From a virus, in the IMG/VR virus record IMGVR_UViG_3300032893_000246, positions 1 through 26,932 of that record: a stretch of DNA of 26,932 bases; one strand, given 5' to 3'. Made by a program: the position numbers and the translations under genes. This document shows, in pieces, positions 15,054 to 21,969 of this stretch (positions within the stretch are counted from its first letter, which is position 1; each line of letters starts with the position of its first letter). The notes under the pieces are model-generated. The model made no database searches, was not told where the DNA came from, and saw only the letters and a list, made by a program, of their open reading frames with translations.

Positions 15054-15831
15054 GGTGCTTTGCCATGGCCGCCTCTTCGGCAGTCTGGTGCTTGATGCCG
15101 CTGCCGCGGTATTGCTCGGCGAATCGGACTAGCCTGACGTATTCGGCGAGGTCTGGCACTGCCACTGCGTAGTCAGGATTGGCCTTGTCGGTGTCCGGGT
15201 GCCTGAAGTGCACTTCGATCATCTGCGCGCCGGCTGCTACTGCCAGTGCGCCGGTCAGGTTGTGCGCGGTGTGGTCGGATAGGCCGATTAAATACCCCCT
15301 ACCGTCGATCGCCCTAAGACTCCACGAAAATAGCAACGCAAGATCTGGCGGACGGCATGGATAAGCCGATACGCAATGCAATACAGAATGACAATTGCGC
15401 AGGTTTCGCACCGCAACCTTAACGCCGTGAATATCCATCATCCCAGTAGACAGGATCACCGGGCGGTCGCCGTGCGCGGCCAAGAACTCGCTATCGCCGG
15501 CTTCGAAGCTAGACACCTTGAACCGCTTCACGAATGGCGCCACAACTTCGATATCTTCAGGCAGATACGTTGTGCACATGAACTCGACGCCCATAGTTTC
15601 GCAATGACGAGCGAGTTCGGGGAGCCATGTTGCCGGCATCTGGTAGCGCCGGTAGATCTCGCGGTAGTGGTCACCGACCTTTCTCCGGCCTGCCAGTCGA
15701 TCCGCATCGCTCCAGAATTGGAACTTCACGACATCCGCGCCAGCGTCAGCGGCCTGGCTGATCATCTCGATAGCATTGCCGAGGCTGCCGTCATGGCAGC
15801 TCGCGGCTTCGGCGATGACTTCACAGTGCAT
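15040..15831 (-). CDS. Nonulosonic acid synthase (NeuB/PseI/LegI type), no SAF domain
   Basis: A 263-residue protein with the NeuB TIM-barrel motifs in order: IAEAASCHDG (6-15), GADVVKFQFW (31-40), CTTYLPEDIEVV (86-97), FKVSSFEAGDSEFL (104-117), PVILSTGM (124-131), LHCVSAYP (151-158), GLSDHT (183-188) and IEVHF (205-209). The family condenses a hexosamine derivative with phosphoenolpyruvate into a nine-carbon sugar acid. Typical enzymes are near 340 residues; this one stops after the barrel and lacks the C-terminal SAF (antifreeze-like) domain that caps the active site of the partner subunit. Start ATG 15831 overlaps the acetyltransferase gene by 11 nt. Sialic, pseudaminic or legionaminic specificity cannot be told by eye. 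Confidence 0.9.
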   Translation of the reverse strand: MHCEVIAEAASCHDGSLGNAIEMISQAADAGADVVKFQFWSDADRLAGRRKVGDHYREIYRRYQMPATWLPELARHCETMGVEFMCTTYLPEDIEVVAPFVKRFKVSSFEAGDSEFLAAHGDRPVILSTGMMDIHGVKVAVRNLRNCHSVLHCVSAYPCRPPDLALLFSWSLRAIDGRGYLIGLSDHTAHNLTGALAVAAGAQMIEVHFRHPDTDKANPDYAVAVPDLAEYVRLVRFAEQYRGSGIKHQTAEEAAMAKHRVVS

Positions 15832-16222
15832 AGGTCACCTGAATAATCTTTCCGCCCAGCTTCTCGAATAGATGCTGCGATGCGGTGTTAGCCGGGTTGA
15901 CGTTGGCCAGAAGCGGCCCTGGATGACGTTTGCGCAGCTCGGCGATGGCCGCCTGTGCGTATCCGTGGGCCTGGAATTCCTTGATCACGAAGATCCCGAC
16001 TTCCCGGTTCTTGGTGAGGTAGATGGCGCCTACCATATCGCCGTCTTCGACCACATACCATGCCTCGTATGGCCTTGAGCGGACGAACGTAACGTGCTCC
16101 TCGTACGCCGGCATGCGCTTGTGCGAAATGCTCTGCTCTGGCGTCCGCTCGCTGAGCAACTGGTACAGGAAAAACTCTTTTCCGCGAGCTCCGTTAGCGC
16201 TGTAGACATCGATCAGCTTCAT
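15821..16222 (-). CDS. GNAT N-acetyltransferase, nonulosonate-cluster (PseH-like)
   Basis: A 133-residue protein with a compact GNAT fold: a segment HVTFVRSRPYEAWYVVEDGD typical of sugar-N-acetyltransferases of flagellin and surface-glycan loci, strand MVGAIYLT, EVGIFVIKEFQAHGYAQAAI carrying the acetyl-CoA loop (QAHGYA in place of the canonical Q/RxxGxG/A), and NPANTASQHLFEKLGG in the last helix. PseH-type enzymes acetylate the C4-amino group of the precursor sugar. It is shorter than usual (about 160-200). ATGA overlap with HisF upstream. Confidence 0.82.
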   Translation of the reverse strand: MKLIDVYSANGARGKEFFLYQLLSERTPEQSISHKRMPAYEEHVTFVRSRPYEAWYVVEDGDMVGAIYLTKNREVGIFVIKEFQAHGYAQAAIAELRKRHPGPLLANVNPANTASQHLFEKLGGKIIQVTYAL

Positions 16223-16950
16223 GTCCGCACCGTGATCCCGTGAGCCCGCAGATATTGGGCGGCGCCGGCTGGCGTGTTCTCCGTGAACTGAAAGACCGCT
16301 CCAGCTGCTACCGCATCAGCTCCGACCTGGATGGCGGCCAGCATGTCCGCGTAGTCCCGACAGCCACCGGAGGCGATCACCGGAACGCTCACGGCGGCGG
16401 CTACGCGCTTGATCAGATCGATGTCATAGCCTTCCATGGTCCCGTCCCGATCGACACTGCTGATGATGATTTCACCGGCTCTCAGGCGATCCATCATCTG
16501 GCAGTACGCCACCGGCTCCAGTCCGGTGTCGACCGTACCTGAGCGCTGATGAATCGTGCCGGCCTTGATGTCCGCAGAAACGATGATGGCCTGCCGGCCG
16601 AATTTGTCGGCCGCGGGCTCCACAAGTTCCAGCGCCTTGGTGCCGATGACTACCTTGTCGGCGCCCATGCGCAGTAACGTCTTGATGTCGTTGAGGTTGC
16701 GGATACCGCCACCGACGGACAACGGTCCCCAGCAGTCTGAGGCGAGCTCGTCGACGAGCTGAAAGTTCGGCCCGCGTCCCTCGGTAGTCGCAGCGACGTC
16801 CAGCAGCAGGATCTCATCGACCTGGCGGGACTGGTGGACCCTGACCGCTTGAGCGGCGACGCCGACAGAGCGCCACGACTGATAACGCTCGCCTTTGACC
16901 ATGGTCCGGCCGCGGCACAGAATCGTAGTGATTATGCGGCGGGCGAGCAT
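16219..16950 (-). CDS. hisF: HisF-like cyclase subunit paired with a sugar amidotransferase
   Basis: A 243-residue (beta/alpha)8 protein with HisF motifs: RRIITTIL near the start, DEILLLDVA, GPLSVGGGIRNLNDI, GADKVVIGTKAL, SSVDRDGTMEGYD and VPVIASGGC. True HisF uses Asp11 and Asp130; here residue 11 is Leu (ITTIL) while the second Asp is kept (about 127, in VSADIKAG). This pattern fits the HisF paralogues found with WbpG-type amidotransferases in surface-sugar loci, not histidine synthesis. I start it at ATG 16950, matching the family's N-terminus; it overlaps the amidotransferase gene by 19 nt. The usual glutaminase partner HisH is not in the window. Confidence 0.88.
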   Translation of the reverse strand: MLARRIITTILCRGRTMVKGERYQSWRSVGVAAQAVRVHQSRQVDEILLLDVAATTEGRGPNFQLVDELASDCWGPLSVGGGIRNLNDIKTLLRMGADKVVIGTKALELVEPAADKFGRQAIIVSADIKAGTIHQRSGTVDTGLEPVAYCQMMDRLRAGEIIISSVDRDGTMEGYDIDLIKRVAAAVSVPVIASGGCRDYADMLAAIQVGADAVAAGAVFQFTENTPAGAAQYLRAHGITVRT

Positions 16951-17972
16951 GACCAGAGCTTGAATTGATTGGCGAGCCACGATTCAGACATTCCGATGTG
17001 TTCTAGGCCCTCCTCGCGCGACACGCCGGCATAGTCGCCGCTGAAATAGCCTTCATGTAGATCCAGCCACGCCATCGCGTATTCACGACTCGTGCGGCCA
17101 GTTCTGACATCTACGCTGATCTGCTGGCATCCACGTCCAAATCCGTACTTTTCATACATCACGTAATCGTGGACGCACGTTTGCCAGTTGTCGAGGTTTT
17201 CGGCTATCCACCAGTTAGCCGGAGAGGGCGGCTCATTGAACGTGTGCATGCCGGCCGCTATCGCGACATCCGCGTTTCTATGCGAGTTCCACGGAATGAA
17301 TTGCCCCAGGAAATACGCTTCCGCGAGCGGTCCGTCCGGCAGCAGGTAGTCGCTCATGTCACGCTCGGTGATTCCGAGCTTCCCGATCATATCGGATGGC
17401 CTCAGCCCCAGGAATCCGCCGAACTCCGAGCGCCAGCGCGCGGTGAGTCGGTCGGCCTCGTCGGTGCCGATAGGCCCGCCGTATTGATTTTGCGGGCTCT
17501 CGCCGTAGAACATGAGGTTGATACCCAGCGCCTTGGCCACGCGGAACGGCGTCGTGAAGATCGAGACATGCTCCGGCCAGCTGATATCACCGACCAACTC
17601 AAGCCCCAGGCGGTTCAGCTTTGCACGCACAGTCCGATTCGGCGTCACTTCGATGGTCCGCGCGTAACGGGCGAGATTGTTGATGTTGGCACGGCCGATC
17701 GGCGTCAGATGGCAGGTAGCGGCGGTCACCACCGTCACATCGGCGCCCAACTCCAACAGGGTCAGGACTTGGTAATGGCTATCCTTACCGCCTGAGCTGG
17801 GGACGATGCAGCGGCCGTCGTGACGGTCCAGGATCTGCAACAAGGCCGCCTTGCGCGTCTCCCAATCGATCTGCGGGCGCTTGGCGTAGCTGACGCAGGC
17901 CGAGCAGACGCCGTCCACGAAGGCGGTATCGGGTCTGGAATTTGGCATAACGCACTTCGAACACCGGATCAC
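16932..17972 (-). CDS. N-acetyl sugar amidotransferase (WbpG/PseA type)
   Basis: A 346-residue PP-loop ATPase. The ATP-binding loop PSSGGKDSHYQ is at 58-68, and an N-terminal metal-binding-like set CSKC (4-7) and CSAC (23-26) matches the family start (CxxCVMPNSRPD). Family members use ammonia delivered by HisH/HisF to convert an acetamido group of a nucleotide sugar or nonulosonate to an acetamidino group, as in pseudaminic acid derivatives and Pseudomonas O-antigen. Start is GTG 17972 with a GTGA overlap to the HNH gene. Length is normal (family about 370). Confidence 0.9.
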   Translation of the reverse strand: MIRCSKCVMPNSRPDTAFVDGVCSACVSYAKRPQIDWETRKAALLQILDRHDGRCIVPSSGGKDSHYQVLTLLELGADVTVVTAATCHLTPIGRANINNLARYARTIEVTPNRTVRAKLNRLGLELVGDISWPEHVSIFTTPFRVAKALGINLMFYGESPQNQYGGPIGTDEADRLTARWRSEFGGFLGLRPSDMIGKLGITERDMSDYLLPDGPLAEAYFLGQFIPWNSHRNADVAIAAGMHTFNEPPSPANWWIAENLDNWQTCVHDYVMYEKYGFGRGCQQISVDVRTGRTSREYAMAWLDLHEGYFSGDYAGVSREEGLEHIGMSESWLANQFKLWSCSPAA

Positions 17973-18457
17973 AGCGTGGCCCCTTCATGCAACTGACGTT
18001 TGGCGGCGACATACGCAGCGTGCGCTTTATCCGCAGTGTCGTGATACCCGAGGTGCACTGACTTTCCAGAAATTTGTATAGCCGCCTTGAAGCGAGTCTT
18101 GCCGCGCGCCGGCGGCGACACGCCAAGGACTCCTATGCGACTACGCGAGGTGGCCGCCCTGACGTTCTGGGCGTTGATCGCAGGATTCGCTAGACGAAGG
18201 TTGCTCCACTTGTTGTCGGACTTGTTGCCGTTCTTGTGATCGATCATTGAGGCCCATTCCCCTGTCATGTAGAGCCACGCTAATCGGTGCGCAAAGTATG
18301 ATTTGTCGAACAGTGATATTCGGACATACCCGCGAGAGTTGACGCTTCCAGCGATCGTTCCATGCTTTATGCGTCTACGGTTTACCGCCCACTTAAATAT
18401 TCCGGTTAGCGGATCGTAGCTAAGGAATTCCTTGATTTGTTCTTGTGTTAGCGTCAC
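17969..18457 (-). CDS. HNH homing endonuclease with AP2-like domain, inside the sugar operon
   Basis: A 162-residue protein from GTG 18457. HNH_3 core: AHRLAWLYMTGEWASMIDHK followed by NGNKSDNKWSNLRLAN; the C-terminal SRIGVLGVSPPARGKTRFKA and HLGYHDTADKAHAAY form the AP2-like DNA-binding part. It has the same architecture as the gene at 10933. It is stitched into the operon by GTGA overlaps on both sides, so it does not stop translation coupling between neighbours, an unusually neat position for a mobile gene. Confidence 0.9.
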   Translation of the reverse strand: MTLTQEQIKEFLSYDPLTGIFKWAVNRRRIKHGTIAGSVNSRGYVRISLFDKSYFAHRLAWLYMTGEWASMIDHKNGNKSDNKWSNLRLANPAINAQNVRAATSRSRIGVLGVSPPARGKTRFKAAIQISGKSVHLGYHDTADKAHAAYVAAKRQLHEGATL

Positions 18458-18627
18458 GGCTTCGTCTCCTGCAACTCGTCCTCGAATAGATACGCTGACT
18501 TCGTCTCGCCGTTGACGAAGTACCGAACGTCATAGCGAGTCCCGCAGGCGTCGATATGAATGCCCATGACACGGCCCCATGTTTCGATCTCCGCGACATA
18601 AACTCTCTGACCGAAAGAAAACTTCAC
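18454..18627 (-). CDS. Small SH3/KOW-like hypothetical protein
   Basis: A 57-residue protein from GTG 18627, which overlaps the methylase stop (GTGA); its own TGA overlaps the GTG of the HNH gene. The sequence MKFSFGQRVYVAEIETWGRV followed by THE-like strands and YDVRYFVNGETKSAYLFEDE suggests a small five-stranded barrel (KOW/Tudor-like), a pattern common in small phage proteins. It has no evident sugar-enzyme motif. Function unknown. Confidence 0.7.
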   Translation of the reverse strand: MKFSFGQRVYVAEIETWGRVMGIHIDACGTRYDVRYFVNGETKSAYLFEDELQETKP

Positions 18628-19211
18628 CGTGTACGCTCCTTGGAAAGCAATGCCCAGTTCAGATTATCCTGACCCGTCATTCGCTTCCATGAAAAGCCAT
18701 AGTCCACGACCGTCAGATCCGGAAACCGGTCCAGCATCTCGCCGGCAAAATCCCGCTTCCAGAGCAGGCCATTCCGCCCGCGATACTCGACCTCGACCGG
18801 CGTCGGGCTGAAATATTCGGCGATCAGGATGTAGCGCTTCGAAGCCCGATAGAGCACTTCGTAGGCCGCCTGCAGTTGCTCTTGCGGGATGTGAATGAGT
18901 AGACCTTTTGTGAACGCCAGATCACATTGCGGATGTTCCACATGGAACATCGATCCGCGGATGACGTTGCCGACGTTGATCTGCTGGGCTGCGAACTCGT
19001 TCAACTCGACGCCCCATAGCTCCGCGCTCCGCAGCAAGCGATGGATAGCTTCCAAGTTCTCTCCACGTCCGGCTCCGAACTCGATGATGGAATCAATCAC
19101 GCCGGCCTTGTGCAGAACTTGCCTGAAAAACGCATGATTGGCATCCACTCGCCCCACATTGCGCATGTGGTACTCGTCGCCTGCATCGCCCTTCCAATAT
19201 TCATCGTTCAT
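18624..19211 (-). CDS. Pseudaminic acid biosynthesis-associated methylase (TIGR03587-like)
   Basis: A 195-residue SAM-dependent methyltransferase. I start it at ATG 19211, behind GGGAG, because the family begins with (E/D)xWxGxxGDEYxxRN, seen here as MNDEYWKGDAGDEYHMRN. SAM-binding loop IIEFGAGRGENLEAI at 42-56; then TKGLLIHIPQEQL, RYILIAEYFSPTPVEVEYRG and LLWKRDFAGEMLDRFP, all hallmarks of this family. Known members occur in flagellin-glycan or surface-glycan loci that make pseudaminic or related acids, and are thought to methylate the sugar. Its presence is the strongest pointer to the pseudaminic/legionaminic side. It overlaps the CMP-sugar synthetase by 11 nt. Confidence 0.92.
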   Translation of the reverse strand: MNDEYWKGDAGDEYHMRNVGRVDANHAFFRQVLHKAGVIDSIIEFGAGRGENLEAIHRLLRSAELWGVELNEFAAQQINVGNVIRGSMFHVEHPQCDLAFTKGLLIHIPQEQLQAAYEVLYRASKRYILIAEYFSPTPVEVEYRGRNGLLWKRDFAGEMLDRFPDLTVVDYGFSWKRMTGQDNLNWALLSKERTR

Positions 19212-19776
19212 GGAGCTCCCGGTAGACTCGTTCCGCGTCATCCCAATCGCTCTGCACATTGATGTCGATGGCGCGCGGCGCGCGGATCGCGTACAGAGTC
19301 GTGTTCTGGTGGTACAGCTCTCGGCCTTCGGCAAACAGCCAGTAGTTGCCCCAGTACAGCCAGCCGATGTCGCGTAGCGGATCGGTGCCGACCGCTACCA
19401 CGTAGCTCATCCCGTCGAGATAGCTGTAGGAGGCCCGCAGATCGTCAGCAGTGAGCAGCGGGGTTGCCGGGTACACACAGCACACCTCGTCGCGCTCGTA
19501 GAGCCGTAGGCTACGTACGGTGTGCTGCATGACCTGCTGAGTGCCAATGTGGTCCTGCGCCAGATGCGGCGGCCGGTGGAGAGGCTGCGCGCCGTAGGCC
19601 AATGCGATTTCTGCGATCTCGGCGTCGTCGGTCGTGACGTATATCGTCTGAAAAAGGCCGCTTTCCTTGCATGCTGTGATCGTTCGGCCGATGACTGGGA
19701 TGCCCAAGAAGGGCTTCACATTCTTGCGTGGAACGCGACGACTGCCTGAGCGAGCCGGGATTACTGCAACCCTCAT
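19201..19776 (-). CDS. CMP-nonulosonate cytidylyltransferase (NeuA/PseF type)
   Basis: A 191-residue protein starting MRVAVIPARSGSRRVPRKNV followed by KPFLGIPVI, the CTP-binding signature of acylneuraminate cytidylyltransferases. Further family segments are VTTDDAEIAEIALAYGA and VCCVYPATPLLTADDL; the C-terminal IDINVQSDWDDAERVY is the usual metal-site/C-terminal motif. It would activate the sugar acid as the CMP derivative for a glycosyltransferase. Length is below the usual 225-235. ATGA overlap with the aminotransferase gene. Confidence 0.93.
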   Translation of the reverse strand: MRVAVIPARSGSRRVPRKNVKPFLGIPVIGRTITACKESGLFQTIYVTTDDAEIAEIALAYGAQPLHRPPHLAQDHIGTQQVMQHTVRSLRLYERDEVCCVYPATPLLTADDLRASYSYLDGMSYVVAVGTDPLRDIGWLYWGNYWLFAEGRELYHQNTTLYAIRAPRAIDINVQSDWDDAERVYRELHER

Positions 19777-20378
19777 TGAAAGGCCTTCATCGTCGACAGA
19801 TCCGGATAGTTTGAATTCGGCAGGTCATGGTTATGAAGCGGCAGGTTGCTCAGCTTCCACAGCAGGCGCGCGGCGACGTCGGGAGACAGATAGCAGTGGT
19901 ATCCGACTTCGCGGATGTCGTCGTCACGCGGGTCCACTCCTTCGGTGCGCCCATCGAAGCGCATGCGACGAAACCACGCGTCCGCCTCGTCATCATCGTG
20001 AAGGATCGCTCCGCCCTGGGTGTCGCCGCAAATTTTCGAACTGTGAAATGAGATGCAATGGTACTGTCCAGCGCGGTACATATCAGACGTGAAGCGGCGC
20101 GCGTAGTCATAAACTGGACTCGGCCTCAACTGGTATCCGCCTGACCACTTCTCATCGTAGAACCTCACCTTAAGGCCAGCATTGATGATCGATGCAGGCA
20201 CTCCTACATAAGAGTGCCGCGGCATCCACAATTGCTTACGGCGATGCGATTTTGCGATCCATTTGCACGCCAGCAGCAAGGCCATCGTGCAAGATGATGT
20301 CGTCACCGCGTACTTTGCGCCAGTGTAGTCCGCGACGGCTTCCTCAAAACGGCGGACGACATCAAACGGGCTAGACAT
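19773..20378 (-). CDS. Short DegT/DnrJ/EryC1-type PLP aminotransferase
   Basis: A 201-residue protein, start ATG 20378 (8-nt overlap with the dehydratase gene) fits the family N-terminus. PLP features: SSCTMALLLA (28-37) for phosphate binding, VYDYARRF with Asp91 for the pyridine N, and ISFHSSKICGDTQGGAI with Schiff-base Lys115. A GYHCYLSPDVAARLLWKL segment matches the GYNxRLxxxxAAxxxxQL block that precedes the small domain. The usual 180-residue C-terminal domain is missing. PseC/LegC-type enzymes aminate the 4-keto sugar made by the dehydratase, so the place in the operon fits. Whether a half-length enzyme works is open. Confidence 0.85.
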   Translation of the reverse strand: MSSPFDVVRRFEEAVADYTGAKYAVTTSSCTMALLLACKWIAKSHRRKQLWMPRHSYVGVPASIINAGLKVRFYDEKWSGGYQLRPSPVYDYARRFTSDMYRAGQYHCISFHSSKICGDTQGGAILHDDDEADAWFRRMRFDGRTEGVDPRDDDIREVGYHCYLSPDVAARLLWKLSNLPLHNHDLPNSNYPDLSTMKAFQ

Positions 20379-21207
20379 TGGCGAGCGCCTCGCGCAGCTC
20401 CGCAACCGTCATCCTGCGCGCGTCCTTGCTGCAATTGCCTTCGCACATGCTCTCGTGTTTCTTCTCGAAATCTGGCAGCCCCGTTAGCGTCATCTTCACG
20501 CCCATGGCTTCAGCCAGATCCGCAAGCCGGTAGGCTGGCAACTCCGGAATATTCAGCTCGCCGCCCTTCATCGCCTCAAGCGTCCGCACGACGAGACCGA
20601 CCGCCTGATCGATCTCCATCCAAAACCGGGTACAGTCCGGATCAGTGACCGGAACCGCCTTTTTGCCGACGGCGATCATCGCACGCCACTTCGGGATTAC
20701 GCTGCCCTCACTGCCGGCGATGTTGCCGTAGCGCGTACAGGCGAACATCGGGCCGTGTCCATCGTTCGCCGACAACATCAGCGATTCGGCCAGGGCCTTG
20801 CTATAGCCATACGGACTACAAGGCTGGAACGCTTTGTCCGAAGAGAGCCCGACGACTCGTGTCACGCCGGCATCCCTAGATGCTTCAATGACATTGATCG
20901 TTCCTTCGACGTTCGTGCGAACCATTTCACTAGGGTTGTAAGCCCCAACTTCAATCCGCTTTAGCGCCGCGGCATGTACCACGGCCTCAACACCAGCCAT
21001 TGCCCTGCGCAGGCGGTCACGGTCGCGCACATCGCCGATGAACCAACGGATACGCGGATCATCGTTCAGCTTCTGCCGCATCGCGGCCTGAACGTGTTCG
21101 CCGCGCGAATAGACACAGATGCGATCGTCCGGACCGGCCGCTTTGAGCCAGTACCCGACGAAGGCCCGCCCGAATGTTCCCGTGCCACCTGTTACTAAGC
21201 AGCTCAT
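20371..21207 (-). CDS. UDP-sugar 4,6-dehydratase (PseB/FlaA1/CapD type, SDR)
   Basis: A 278-residue extended short-chain dehydrogenase. NAD(P)-binding GGTGTFG at 7-13; catalytic pattern LSSDKA ... YGYSK with Asp124, Lys125, Tyr133 (Lys137), the same spacing as Asp-Lys-Tyr in FlaA1/PseB; family segment HAAALKRIEVGAYNPSEMVR followed by TNVEGTINV. It would convert UDP-GlcNAc (or a similar sugar) to the 4-keto-6-deoxy intermediate, the first step of pseudaminic and some legionaminic routes. Typical length is about 330, so the C-terminus is somewhat shortened. Inverting versus retaining type cannot be told by eye. ATGA overlap with the gene before it. Confidence 0.9.
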   Translation of the reverse strand: MSCLVTGGTGTFGRAFVGYWLKAAGPDDRICVYSRGEHVQAAMRQKLNDDPRIRWFIGDVRDRDRLRRAMAGVEAVVHAAALKRIEVGAYNPSEMVRTNVEGTINVIEASRDAGVTRVVGLSSDKAFQPCSPYGYSKALAESLMLSANDGHGPMFACTRYGNIAGSEGSVIPKWRAMIAVGKKAVPVTDPDCTRFWMEIDQAVGLVVRTLEAMKGGELNIPELPAYRLADLAEAMGVKMTLTGLPDFEKKHESMCEGNCSKDARRMTVAELREALANV

Positions 21208-21545
21208 ACAAATTCCGACATCATCATGTCGACGAGTGCCGTCGCCTGCACTTTGCGGTCTTGCTTGGTTTCCCGCGCGAACGAACCGAGCATGAGTTCA
21301 ACGCGCTTGCTGAGCCGCAGACGTAGTTGTTCGGTAATCTGTGATCGCTTCTGCGTCGTCGGCGTGTCACCGCTAACTGCTTTGTAACAGGCCCTTGCGA
21401 ATGCCTCCGCGAACTGCGCGCCGGTCGACGGGTCGAGTGCACACCACTTAACCGGCTTCTCGAAGTGCATGATCACCATTCCATCCTTGTCGGATATCTG
21501 GACGGTCCTTGTGCCTTCGTAGTCATGCAGGATCTGTGCGCTCAC
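21204..21545 (-). CDS. Conserved phage protein of unknown function
   Basis: A 113-residue protein from GTG 21545 preceded by an AGAG-type site. It has an N-terminal beta-like part (GMVIMHFEKPVKWCALDPST) and a helical basic part (QRSQITEQ-like, LRLRLSKRVELMLGSFARET) with a C-terminal short amphipathic helix. No domain is recognised. It precedes the dehydratase by an ATGA overlap and overlaps the previous gene by 23 nt, so it belongs to the same leftward unit as Cro. Confidence 0.65.
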   Translation of the reverse strand: MSAQILHDYEGTRTVQISDKDGMVIMHFEKPVKWCALDPSTGAQFAEAFARACYKAVSGDTPTTQKRSQITEQLRLRLSKRVELMLGSFARETKQDRKVQATALVDMMMSEFV

Positions 21546-21720
21546 TTGTTTCTCTTTTTAATGATCCGTACAACCAATCCCACATGTGGGTGTATGAATG
21601 TGCACTCATCTCGCCGGTTTTTCTTGAAAACCAGATTTGATACGTAACTCCTGAATCAGAAATGCATATCACTTCATAGCCGTCCACGCAACTTTTAGAA
21701 TGGACGCTAACAAAGTTCAC
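21523..21720 (-). CDS. Small hypothetical protein after Cro
   Basis: A 65-residue protein from GTG 21720, whose GTGA overlaps the Cro stop. It is beta-like and aromatic (DGYEVICISDSGVTYQIWFS, HMWDWLYGSL). No motif. Position directly after Cro in the leftward transcript suggests an early-leftward product; the function cannot be given. Confidence 0.6.
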   Translation of the reverse strand: MNFVSVHSKSCVDGYEVICISDSGVTYQIWFSRKTGEMSAHSYTHMWDWLYGSLKRETSERTDPA

Positions 21721-21896
21721 TTCTTGAGCCTCTCCGGGATCTTGATATTGAGCCTACAGGCAGCGCCGAGCACGCGATCAGAGATACGCAGCGGCAACTC
21801 ATCTGGCCACTTGCTGATAGCCTGCTGGGATACTTCTAGCGCGCGGCTGGCTTTGGCCACGCTTCCGAACAGTTGGACGGCTTCCTTTTTGTGCAT
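21717..21896 (-). CDS. cro: Cro-like transcriptional repressor
   Basis: A 59-residue protein, MHKKEAVQLF then GSVAKASRALEVSQQAISKW (11-30), a complete helix-turn-helix, followed by PDELPLRISDRVLGAACRLN, the hallmark of short phage Cro proteins in which the last part makes the dimer strand. ATG 21896 is the first in frame. It is the first leftward gene, diverging from the rightward promoter at 21963; two CAAC-N4-GTTG operators lie between. By analogy it binds these to balance the two directions; a CI partner is not in the window. Confidence 0.9.
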   Translation of the reverse strand: MHKKEAVQLFGSVAKASRALEVSQQAISKWPDELPLRISDRVLGAACRLNIKIPERLKK

Positions 21897-21925
21897 GGCC
21901 TAGCTTAACCGAGCCGAAAGGCACT

Positions 21926-21941
21926 AGCAACAGGCGTTGCT
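21926..21941. promoter_or_regulatory. Operator-like inverted repeat O1 (AGCAAC-N4-GTTGCT)
   Basis: Perfect 6-bp arms with a 4-nt centre. The core CAAC-N4-GTTG is the same as in the second site 26 bp to the right. Lies 30-45 bp upstream of the Cro start, suitable for autorepression of the leftward promoter. Confidence 0.65.
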
Positions 21942-21949
21942 CACTTCAT

Positions 21950-21969
21950 TTAACAACCATGGTTGACAA
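21950..21969. promoter_or_regulatory. Operator-like inverted repeat O2 overlapping the rightward -35
   Basis: CAACCATGGTTG (21954-21965) is a perfect 12-bp palindrome, extending to 16 of 20 symmetric positions over 21950-21969. It covers the TTGACA -35 box of the rightward promoter, so a bound repressor would block it. Shares CAAC-N4-GTTG with O1; centres are 26 bp apart. Confidence 0.7.

Noticed and set aside
16219-16950. Histidine biosynthesis gene captured from the host
   Set aside because: Catalytic Asp11 is replaced by Leu, and the neighbour is a sugar amidotransferase, not another his gene.
17169-17795. 208-codon plus-strand frame inside the amidotransferase gene
   Set aside because: Antisense shadow; the minus strand holds an intact PP-loop enzyme.
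19773-20378. Aminotransferase pseudogene
   Set aside because: Short, but the frame is intact, PLP residues are kept and coupling to both neighbours by overlap is preserved; decay is not supported.
15040-21207. DNA hypermodification pathway as the purpose of the PP-loop, DegT and SDR enzymes
   Set aside because: NeuB, CMP-sugar synthetase and the pseudaminic-associated methylase are specific to sugar-acid synthesis, and no thymidylate-synthase-like or base kinase gene is present in the window.
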